Source: Zygnema cylindricum (taxonomy: Eukaryota; Streptophyta; Zygnematophyceae; Zygnematales; Zygnemataceae). Taken from it: 30,732 bases of DNA. Both the position numbers and the translations under genes were made by a program. Numbering within the stretch: the stretch's first letter is position 1; each line of letters opens with the position of its first letter. This document shows, one piece after another, positions 17,898-26,918 of this stretch. The stretch lies in assembly GCA_037447655.1 (NCBI GenBank), contig JBBHKE010002326.1, forward strand, positions 1 through 30,732. The letters are read 5' to 3'. The notes beneath the pieces are model-generated. The model searched no databases. It saw only the letters and a list, made by a program, of their open reading frames with translations, and was not told the DNA's origin.

Positions 17898-18738
17898 GTA
17901 AAAGCACAAAAAATAGAATGCATATTTACTAGAATATACATAAATATATGAGAATGTACCTTAAAAACCCCCCAAAAGTCCCCCATAAATAACCTAACTA
18001 GGTACGGCAATATGCAGAGATTGTACGCTGTAAATGTACAAAAAATGTAAAACTGTTGTAGTGAAATATACGGGAATGTACGGTATTGTACCCCAAAAAT
18101 CCTAAAACCCCCCTTTACGCAAAGGTATGTCGTAAAGCCACGGTTGCAAGGGTGGACGTTTAGGATGCCACGCAATGGCATGCGACATACCAAATCGTTT
18201 TAAAGAGTACGATGTGTCGTGCGATGCTTGAAAAAGTTTAGAAAAATACAGTGCGGCAAGATAGATTGTACACGTTGACTTCCGTCACGTGCATTGTCGA
18301 CGTATACAATCGTCACAAAGTGAAGTAACAATTTCGAGGAGACACATAATGACACTTGAAATCTGGGTTTGCCGAATCCGCCAGATCCGTGCTAAAACAC
18401 AAATTTAGTTCGCTAAGTTGCAAATACATAGGGTTGTACCCTAATTTGCGGCACAATCGTACGGATTGTACACTAAAATAGATGTTAGAATCTCGCTTCT
18501 AGTTTATGGTGTAAGTTGTCAAAAGGTTGACAACATCGCGGACCATCATGCCGTAGTTGAGAAATTGATGATTAGTAACAAAGGCAAGCGACGTGTTTTA
18601 CGTATTCTACTGTCGCTTATTTGATATGACGTACACAATTTTGGGAAACTCCAAATCGCTTGTCCGGAAAAGGATACACGTGTATTCACAACTCCGCGTA
18701 CACCCCTCCTAGCGGGCGAAGCTAAGTATACCAATCGT
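17898..18738. other. Unassigned AT-rich DNA
   Basis: This flank of E1 shows no gene, RNA or repeat I can support. Confidence 0.5.
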
Positions 18739-19400
18739 GTGCACCTTAGTAAGGATCTATCCCATTTGGTAATTGTAAAAGGGAATCCTGACTTACAATC
18801 TTATCAAGAAAAAAAATCATGTCCCATTACGCGACCAATCCTCATTATAACGAATGAACTATTATTGTTTCAAATGTTGAGGAATGTCTTGTTGCGTATG
18901 ATTTGGTGCGAGATGCAAATGCAATTGTTTTAGTTGGCATTGAGGCGACCTAAGTACGGGAGCCCATGGGCATGCCACAGTCAGGGTTTTTCATATACTC
19001 CCTCCTCAGCCCCAGCTTAAGGGTCTTCGCAACCCTCAGGTTAACTTGGTTTTTCTCCATGGTATTGCAAGAACCTTTGGTGATGTGGTCCTCACGGATC
19101 CGGCTAGGACACATGTTTCATCTCGCGCGACTTTGCGTACAAGTGTGGCAGCTTGGGACGCAGCGACTACCAAAAAAAAAAATTACGCTCAACGAGAACC
19201 TTTTGCGGTGGAGATTTTTGATCTTTGGAAAAGTCATTCGACGACTTCCTCCGCCAGTCTATGCGAAAAATGTTTGATTTCAGGGGTTATAGGAGTCCTC
19301 CGCCAAGCCTGTTAGCTACCTTCTACCATTAATGTGTATCAATTTCCCTTCAACGAGCGCATGCTGTAGCCCTTTTTCGACAACACATAGTGGTAGATGA
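18739..19400 (+). pseudogene. Decayed fragment, possibly C-terminal domain of a non-LTR retroelement protein
   Basis: Codon-like signal is seen in shifting frames. Best is 19,046-19,315: FGDVVLTDPARTHVSSRAT, then AAWDAATTKKKNYAQ and FAVEIFDLWK. A later block near 19,345-19,395 can be read LQRAHAVALFRQHIVV in another frame. The DVxxxDP, AAxxAxxxKxxxY and VEIFxLW pattern resembles the endonuclease-like tail found after reverse transcriptases in some eukaryotic non-LTR elements. No RT motif is present, so the identification is tentative. Frameshifts and stops show it is a relic. Confidence 0.35.
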
Positions 19401-20114
19401 TATGTGAGGTCTTCGAAATCTTAACTTGGTTGTGGGTAAATTCGTCTAAGGTTTTGTCTTTTATAGGTGGTCAACTTTGGTTTTCTTGTTTTGTATACTT
19501 ATGTTTGTTAGTGTTGTTTTTTTTATTTTAATCTTTTAGACGCAGCTTACTTTATTGTGACTCCTACATTTTTTAAGTGTTTTGTTTTTTCGTTTTACCC
19601 CTTTTGTACACGTGGTTTTACCATCGAATGTTTTGCAATAAATACTATCAGTTGGTTATAAACAACCACATAAAATTATGGTACGAATGTTAGTCCATTG
19701 TTTTTAATTTAATTCAGGATTTTGGGTTGAAAAATTGCTCAATGGAATTTGATTGATAAGAGCGATTACCTGAAACAACAACGACCAATTTGTTTTGCTT
19801 TGAACATAGTTCATTTTTACCTTTTGTTTTTTTTTGTAATTGTTACACAACTGTTTTTTGAGTTGTAGTTCCATTTTAATATGGACTTACGTGCATTTAA
19901 ATGTTTATGGTCGTATTTATCTTTAGTTGTAGAATTATTCATTCCTAGCCATGGTTTACCCATGGTGAGTACACCGCTCATTGTTTTAACGTTAAGTATT
20001 TATTGACGTTAATGGAAAATTATGATTAATAACACTAATTTACTGCAAAGAGGCATGGCATTTTGTAATCCATTTCCGATATACCCTAAAAAAACGAGGG
20101 AAATCTTCGATAGT
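19401..20114. other. Unassigned T-rich DNA
   Basis: No gene or repeat is recognised. The last 8 bases before 20,123 form the hAT target duplication. Confidence 0.5.
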
Positions 20115-20122
20115 GTAATTAC
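20115..20122. repeat. 8-bp target-site duplication of the hAT-like element (left)
   Basis: GTAATTAC borders the TAGTGTTG terminus. The identical 8-mer occurs at 21,458-21,465, displaced by the M5 insertion. Confidence 0.8.
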
Positions 20123-20918
20123 TAGTGTTGTGCATCGGTAAAAAAATTATCGAGATAACACCGTTACCGATAGTTATCGGATATTGAACGGTCAGAGGTC
20201 CCGATATATCAATTCGAGACCAACAAATTCCATATTGACGATAACATAAAAAAAATAGTATGCATACAATAGTACTTTATAATATATTGTATTATATTAT
20301 TGACTTTATATAGCGTGGTATGCCACATGTAAGAATTTGTTCCGTACGCTGTTTAACTGCAATTTATTATGAATAGCGCGGCACATAAACATTGACAAAT
20401 CTAAAATAATAATTTGTAGTTCTAAAATTTTAGTACCGAAACGAAAAAAGTAAATTACATTGTAATTTTATAAAATCCAACTTTTTCGAAAACCAAACGA
20501 ACAGACGAACAAAGCAGACGAACAAATATACCAGACTGCCCCCATTAACTGCCATTATAAAAGAATAACAGTCAAAAGGACATTCTGGAAGGGTTACCTA
20601 TGTAAAATCCCCTTAAATTAAAAACAATGAAGGAAATATTTCGATTTTTTACCGAAATTGGGGGGAAGGGGGTCCGCGGTGCGTCTGGGAATAACACGTA
20701 CAGTTGAGTGTACTAGGCGTACATTTATTTGTACGGTCCGTGCAGATATCGCGGATAGTTATCGATATAGGAGTTATCGCCGATAATAACCGATAAATAT
20801 CGGGTATATATCGGCGATAACACCGATAGCGATATATCGTACTGATATATCGATTATCGGCTACCCGAAAAAAGGCCCATATCGGTTATCGGCAAATCCT
20901 TACCGATACACAACACTA
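20123..20918. mobile_element. Non-autonomous hAT-like element
   Basis: The left end TAGTGTTGTGCATCGGTAA mirrors the right end TTACCGATACACAACACTA (one mismatch). The 8-bp target duplication and the TAGTGTTG terminus are both typical of the hAT superfamily. Both subterminal regions are dense in TATCGG, CGATA and CCGATA words in both orientations, as is usual for transposase-binding ends. There is no transposase in the ~796 bp. Confidence 0.8.
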
Positions 20919-21457
20919 CATCGCGAATTGTTATTACTGTCAAGTTTAACTAGTGTTGAGGAAAATTTACCGTAATTGATGCTAATTGAGAATTTGAAAT
21001 TAAATTAAAAAAAAGGTGTATTCTAATTTCGGCGTTTATGCTAATTTGGGAACAGCAAAAATGGAATATTCACCTTACGATTATATACATTAATATATGT
21101 ATCCGTACATTTTTTTGAAATCGTACGCCGTCGCGAATTCAAAATATTCGTACATGCTATACTAGTTTACGTGTCAGACTAATCCCGTTTTTTTGAGCGC
21201 ACGTTCCTACGTGCGCGTCTGATTTAGTTCTTTATTTGTAAATTTTCCCTTGAAAAGGTACATTTATGTACGGTCTGACATCGACCATTCACCATACTAT
21301 TTAGATTTTATTGTACTTTCGGGCTTTACGCTATTTTGTACGGTACCTTAATTAACGTCCAAGGGAAAATAAAATCATGTATCCTATTTGAAAAACAAAA
21401 TCAAAATTTTAAGAACCCAAATTAGTGACTTTGACACTAATATCGATTCGCGGTGTA
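20917..21457. mobile_element. TA-flanked MITE M5, inserted at the end of the hAT element
   Basis: CATCGCGAATTGTTATTA at 20,919 mirrors TAATATCGATTCGCGGTG ending at 21,455 with a few mismatches. TA lies on both sides (20,917-20,918 and 21,456-21,457). The first TA is the last two bases of the hAT element and the second TA precedes its displaced 8-bp duplication, which defines both edges exactly. The right 124 bp match M0, and the inner part matches M4. There is no coding capacity. Confidence 0.82.
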
Positions 21458-21465
21458 GTAATTAC
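21458..21465. repeat. 8-bp target-site duplication of the hAT-like element (right, displaced)
   Basis: GTAATTAC immediately follows the TA that closes M5 and equals 20,115-20,122. Confidence 0.8.
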
Positions 21466-21775
21466 TGTTGCGTGGTTCACACTTGGAAAAATGGGAAAAC
21501 GATGTCATAAATTATGGGATCCGTACGCCAAATTTCATAAAATGACAAAAAACGCGGCGGTGACGGTTAGGACGGTCGGTTTCCACCGTTTTGGAGCGTA
21601 GCGGCGGACAAAAGATGCAGTTCTATGCGTCAAAACTCGACAGCTGCGAAAACCAGACTGCAACGATTTGTCATATGACGTCAGTGGTTTTAACATATTG
21701 GATGTCGTTGGGGTCGAAGCTAAATTCCAAATTTCCAATCATTGCGGCCAATGTTTCGCAGCCTGTTCAGTACAG
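21466..21775. other. Unassigned spacer
   Basis: Overlapping open frames occur on both strands, with no domain or coding evidence. Confidence 0.45.
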
Positions 21776-22397
21776 TACTGACCGCGAATCGTAATTAGAG
21801 TAATGAAAAAATTAGAGTAAAAAAACCAAAAAAAACAATTAGAGTAATGAACTCTAACTTATGTGATAGAACTTTTTCACAGTCGAAGTTTACTCTAATT
21901 TATTTAAGTACTCTATATTGGGTTATGTCGGCGATAAATTTCCGCGCTGAAACTATAAACACTAAATTACGTGGTCGTACAAAATCTGTCAGTCCGTATA
22001 GTTTTGACGTAATTATGACGCTAGTATTATTCGTCGCGCTGAATGTCAGTTAACGTTCACACTGACGACGATGCTGTCGACGGACGAGAGTTATGCGAAC
22101 GGCTTTTTTTCGATGTGATTAATTTTTCGTTTAGTCCGATTTCACGTGCGAGCGCGATTGTATTAAATCATTATTTGTACCTTTTTACTTAAAAAAGTAC
22201 AGTTTTGCACGGTCGAACGTCGTCCGTACTCCACACTATTTAAAACGAACCTATATTACAATTCTGTTACGCTAATTAAACTTACCTAAATTAGAATAAT
22301 GAAAAAATTAGAATCATTTACTCTATTTGATGTCGTAGAGTCGAAATTTCGAGCGACCGAATTAGAGTAATTTACTCTAATTACGATTCGCGGTGTA
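21776..22397. mobile_element. TA-flanked MITE M4
   Basis: ACCGCGAATCGTAATTAGAG at 21,781 mirrors CTCTAATTACGATTCGCGGT ending near 22,394, with TA outside. ATTAGAGTAATGAAAAAATT-type subterminal repeats occur near both ends. Its middle (about 22,170-22,280) aligns loosely with M5 (about 21,250-21,345), so the two belong to one family. Confidence 0.7.
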
Positions 22398-22430
22398 CTG
22401 TTCAGAATGAGCCCTACTTTTAGCCTTTTT

Positions 22431-22652
22431 CTGACCGCTCATCGTTATTAGTGCTGAAGTTTTTTTGGCCACCTAAATCATAATTTCTTCGTGCACACTT
22501 GTCGGATTGTCAATCGGAGACCGCTAATAAGAAGGTGAGGATTTTACCTTCCCAAAAGAAACCGTCGGATTGATAATTCGACAAGTGTGCACGAAGAAAA
22601 TATGTTTTCAGTGGCGAAAAAAACTTCAACACTAATAACGATGACCGGTGTA
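22431..22652. mobile_element. Foldback MITE M3
   Basis: The left arm (22,431-22,515, with ATCGTTATTAGTGCTGAAG and CTTCGTGCACACTTGTCGG) is the inverse of the right arm (22,562-22,652). About 85 bp on each side pairs, leaving a short middle. The right end is CGGTG followed by TA. It is the same family as M1 and the outer arms of M2, which lie 20 kb away. Confidence 0.72.
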
Positions 22653-23383
22653 CTTTGTTCAGTTTTTGTATGTTTCCGTGGGCACGTTATCAGCCACGCT
22701 ACGTGACGTGTAGTAATTGTGGACCGTACAGTAGCGTCATTTACGACCGTTGGCATCCTGTTGCCACGTGGCACATGGTCCAACCACCCGCTGTTGACTA
22801 TTGCGACTGGCCCTGAGACAGATGTGGACAACCCTAGATTTAGTGAGCCAATCTGTACTTCTGTACTTCTGTACCAGTCTCCCGTAAGTTGTCCTTTGTG
22901 TCGGGAAATTTTTCCTGGTGAAAAAAACGTTTTTTAGATAGAATAGGGTTTTAAACCCTGAACTTACCAAGTGAGAAAATACAAGAAAACCAGAAAAAAT
23001 CCAGAAAATTGAGAAAATCCCCGGAAAAAACATCTTTATCGTATCTCATTTTTAGAAAATCAGTTAAAGTGATTTCTCAATGGTCGACAATTCTTTTTAT
23101 TCAAAGCAAAACTAAGGATTTTTTTTTTCTGAAACTTCCCCATATACAATGATACGCACGTTTCAAAAATCGAATTTTCGGCGGATACTAACGGCCGTCA
23201 ATAATTGGGGACTAACCTGCAATGGCCGTCTCAATTGTCAGAAAACATTACAGTACTGAGCTGTCTTGTCCGTACAAATATTTGCCAATTCCAGACAGAA
23301 AATTAGATTCGGTGTGTCCGCACCGAATATAGGGTTTGCCCGCATCTCCGCAATAAGTCCCTTTGGCGTTTTGTGTCACAATT
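22653..23383. other. Unassigned DNA
   Basis: Short overlapping open frames occur on both strands, without recognisable domains. No gene is called. Confidence 0.45.
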
Positions 23384-23455
23384 CGTACAGTCAAGACCAC
23401 TTCTGTCCGTACAGTCAAGGCCTCTTTTATACGTGCAGTCGAGACCACTTCTGTC
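23384..23455. repeat. 24-bp tandem repeat, three units
   Basis: The three units start at 23,384, 23,408 and 23,432, with consensus CGTACAGTCAAGACCACTTC then TGTC. Units 1 and 3 differ at two positions; unit 2 is more diverged. Confidence 0.85.
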
Positions 23456-24117
23456 TTTTTCTCAACATGGCGTACTATCATCTACCAATAATAGCATGTG
23501 ACATACAGCAGTTCGACATCTGTACGAAAAAAAGTACACCGTGATCGGTCCGCAAGTACTGTCAAATCCAGTCGCCACAAACCGACACAGAATCCGATTT
23601 GTTGCCTTTTTCTCCAGATATATGACTCATTGTCCCTAGGAACTTCCAGAGGAAACTTTTTGACGCTTTTCTTCCCATGTGCGTCTGGGAGCCGTAAAAG
23701 TACAGTACGGCAGCGGCCTCTAAACCATCCCTTACTAGGTCCTCGTGAGCAGCTTTTTCGCCAATGGGCGCATTCATGAGCCTCACCTGGAAAGTACAGT
23801 TGCTTTCAACCACACTTAACTTATTTGTGGCCGTACGCCAATATATCTCACCTGCCGTACATTCCAGCTTGTTCGGGGGCAGCTGAACTTTCTGGAACGA
23901 TCGTCTTCGTAAAAACGACAAAAACAATGACCTCATTAATGATATTGAGGGATGACCTAGCCGTGGCCGGCTGCCACGCTCCCATAAATTTCTGTCGTTT
24001 TAGCTAATGAAAAGTAGCTAGCGTGTACGGCAGAGCCTAAGTCACACCTACATGGCAGTTATATTTCCTTCCGGAACCGACAGACGCCCCAAAAATATAT
24101 TTCGTACTTGACTCCGC
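23456..24117. other. Unassigned DNA
   Basis: A 124-codon open frame on the minus strand (23,562-23,936) has no recognisable domain, and plus-strand frames overlap it. I do not call a gene. Confidence 0.4.
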
Positions 24118-24510
24118 TTGACCCGGCGAGAAATATTATCTTTTCCAGGAGCTCAACTAACGCCTCTATGTACTATCCTGTTGTACAAATCCAAAAAAAA
24201 CGAAGAGCCCCGAATAGCGTGGCTGCAACTAGGCGACCGCCGTACTCAGAAAACTAAAAGAAGCACACGTGTCGATACAGAAACCAACGTGGCTGAAAGA
24301 ATACACTATTTTTTCAAACCGAATGACGGTGAAGCGTCAAGTCTAGGCCTAGATGATGTCGATGACAGCCTGTCAATAGGTCATGCCAGAAAATCCCTGT
24401 CTGCCCGTAGATTCTTCAACTGCCCGGTGACGCTTTTGTGTTTCAACCGTTTCTCGCTGTTATTTGAATATTTTAAAATGTCAAAAATTCAAAATTGTAT
24501 GACATTTTGA
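24118..24510 (+). other. Open reading frame of 130 codons, unassigned
   Basis: The translation has KKNEEPRIAWLQLGDRRT near residues 45-62. This is faintly like the WLxxGDxNTxFFH linker between endonuclease and reverse transcriptase in plant LINEs, but the FFH part is missing and nothing around it looks like a LINE. The C-terminal part is hydrophobic and unremarkable. It may be chance. No splice signals or promoter can be tied to it. Confidence 0.2.
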
Positions 24511-25167
24511 GCGCGTGTGTCTTTTTTTGTCTTCTTTGTAACTAGCCTTTGCATTCAAATTCGAAATTTAATAAAATTTTGAAATATTCGAGCATTTTTT
24601 GAGCATTTTAAATTATTCATGAGCACCCGTAGTGTAGATATACCAGAAAAAAAGAGACAAAATTAAACAAAATAGAAAACAAACATTTTATTAGATTCCT
24701 TTTCCAAAGCCTTTGTCTTTCACGCCTTTTAAAATCCCCAAAAACTCTACAAAAACCTTAACAAAACCCTAAGAAATACCTAGAGAGCACTAAAAAAACC
24801 TGCAATAACCCTAGAAGTCACAGAAAAGACAAGCTTCCGTACAGTTCTAAACCTAATTCCAAACCTAAACTATTTTTCCGAACCTTCTAGCAACATAACA
24901 ACAATAATAAGTTGATAACAATAATAGTATTTAATAATTATAGTATTTTCCAAACATTCTTGCAACATAAATAGCCATAAAACATAAAATAATGAAAGCA
25001 TAAAAAACTCCCTTAAGAAATAAAAATACTCCATCCAATGTCGTCCATTAATGCGGATCGTTTCACTACAGCTTTTGTCGCCTTGCTGCATTGTTGCCAC
25101 GTGGCACTCACCTGGGGATACACTGGACCTATGGTGGCTTCAGACAGTGAGTTCATCTGTGCCCCTC
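24511..25167. other. Unassigned AT-rich DNA
   Basis: Low-complexity A/T-rich sequence with no feature I can support. Confidence 0.5.
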
Positions 25168-25566
25168 CTTGCACGTGCGAACTACAAGTCACCCGTGCAG
25201 ATTACATTCTCACACGTGTGGTATAAGCTACACTTGTGAATTACATATCGCACGTGTGAATGACATCTCAAACGTGCGGATTATTTCTCACACACGTGTG
25301 AAATACATTCATCGGTGCGAACTACGTCTCACACGTGCGAATTAGATCCTTTCAGTCGTAATTACGACTCGAGCAAAATCACATCTCACACGTGCGAACT
25401 ATATCGCGCACGTTTGAATTACAATTTCAAACTTATGATTTTTTTTGAATTTCATCTCACACGTGCGAATTACAAATGACATATGTGAACCGTACCTCAC
25501 ACGTGTGGATTCAAACATCTTACGTGTACAGCTAGGCTACCTGAGGGGTACTTTCACACGTGGGTA
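25168..25566. repeat. Degenerate ~23-bp minisatellite rich in CACGTG
   Basis: Roughly fifteen imperfect units fit a consensus TCTCACACGTGCGAATTACA. Nine perfect CACGTG hexamers are present, and other units show one-base variants such as CAAACGTGCG or CACTTGTG. Unit spacing drifts between about 20 and 30 bp, with one longer gap near 25,350-25,375. CACGTG is the G-box/E-box bound by bZIP and bHLH factors, but a regulatory role is not shown by the sequence alone. Confidence 0.75.
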
Positions 25567-26639
25567 GGAACACATTATGTACCGTAATTAGTGTGGTATT
25601 TTGAGGTTTTTTAGTCAATTTTTCCATTGTATCAAAAATCCTAATTGGTTGTGGTACAAGTCTAACAGATTAGATGCATTAAAAGCATTAAATTTTATTA
25701 GTAGTTTAATATCTTGTAAATGCAAATGCTAGCGAGTTAGTAATTGTATATGCTAACGTTAATCCACACTAAATACGTGTTAAATAGTTCTTAAATTTCT
25801 AAAATTAAGGCATCCTACATTTAATGCGTATTTTACTTTATACAATTGTTGATCATTCAGCCTAAAAATAATACCCTCAAATAAAACCTATTTGCGAAAA
25901 AATAAAAACATAAGAAATGTGGACCACAATTTTGGTGGGGAGTTTTTTCAAGGTTAGTGGGAATTACACCGTTTACCAGTATTAGTGTGGAAGTGTGGAT
26001 GGAATTTGCAAACACGTTAGTGTAGTAAGGATCTCGATCCACACTTATTGGGGTATAATATTAGAAATTTTAATACAATGGAAGCAAAAAAAGGTCTTTA
26101 ACACATTTCAACGCTATTGTTGCAAGTTTTTAATTGTATTGTCAATTTTTCCAAAATTCAATGTAATTTACACTAAATCAAGTTCATAAATAATGTGGAC
26201 CATTTTTATTTGGTATTGAAAGGTATGGGTCAAATGGAAAGTATTTTGAAAGCTCACTGCTATTAGTGTGGATTATCTTAGGAAGGTTAACAACATACAT
26301 CAAGTAAAAGATGCAAAATCCAACAAAAAAAAATAAAATAGTATTGAAATGATTAGTTAATGAGTAGTTAATTTTAACATTTTCTTTACACGTTAATGTT
26401 GATTAGTTAATGTTATTTCGTTAACTAAATTACATTACCTGTCCGTCCCAAATAATTTCCTTCTCATGTTATTTCACTTTTTGTAACAAATCTAGTTAAG
26501 TTTTTGGAGAAAGATGTTAAAAAAAAACCTAGTTAATAAATTTTAGGATCACACTAAGGTGTGCATTAGCATGTCTCCTGGAAAAGTTTCTTAAAGATAG
26601 AATAAATAGCATTTTCCTAAATAATTTTTTTTAACAACA
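25567..26639. other. Unassigned AT-rich DNA with scattered ATTAGTGTGG motifs
   Basis: No gene is seen. ATTAGTGTGG-type words occur near 25,587, 25,981 and 26,269. They resemble the inner end motif of the MITEs and the repeats in the intron at 27,405-28,471, so element fragments may be present. Confidence 0.4.
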
Positions 26640-26754
26640 TTTTGTTAAATAACATTTCCTTAAAATGCATTTCTTAAATCACATTTTCTTAAATAACATT
26701 TTCTTAAACGACATTTTCTTAACTAGCATGTTCTTAAATATAATTTTCTTAGAT
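26640..26754 (+). repeat. 15-bp tandem repeat upstream of the LRR gene
   Basis: Units of TTCTTAAATAACATT occur about six times with small changes, preceded by more degenerate copies. The period is a multiple of three, so a plus-strand frame stays open and reads as a pentapeptide-like F-L-N-N-I repeat, continuing in frame into the first recognised LRR-gene exon. Confidence 0.75.
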
Positions 26755-26806
26755 GAAGTTCTTTATGGAAAGAATACTAATTCATCGATAAAATATTTAT
26801 TCGCAG

Positions 26807-26918
26807 AGCTTGCATTGACAGCCTTCAGAAACGGAATTAAAAATCTTGAAGCAGTCCCACCACTTAACTGTACGGACACATATTTTATTTGCGACGACAG
26901 CGGTTATGTCACGCACAT
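26807..26918 (+). CDS. LRR gene exon 1 (N-terminal cap)
   Basis: It encodes LALTAFRNGIKNLEAV and then LNCTDTYFICDDSGYVTH, matching the LRR N-terminal cap of plant-type proteins (a helix, then two Cys and a G-x-V entry into the first repeat). The donor is AT|GTACGG at 26,919. A possible acceptor TTCGCAG ends at 26,806, but the frame is also open upstream to 26,665, so the left border is not settled. Confidence 0.65.

Noticed and set aside
23562-23936. 124-codon minus-strand open frame
   Set aside because: No domain, no homology by eye, and no neighbouring exon or promoter signal. Overlapping frames exist on the other strand.
25168-25566. CRISPR-like array
   Set aside because: Units are degenerate and the spacers are not uniform. 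The context is eukaryotic and there are no cas genes, so a minisatellite is the better reading.
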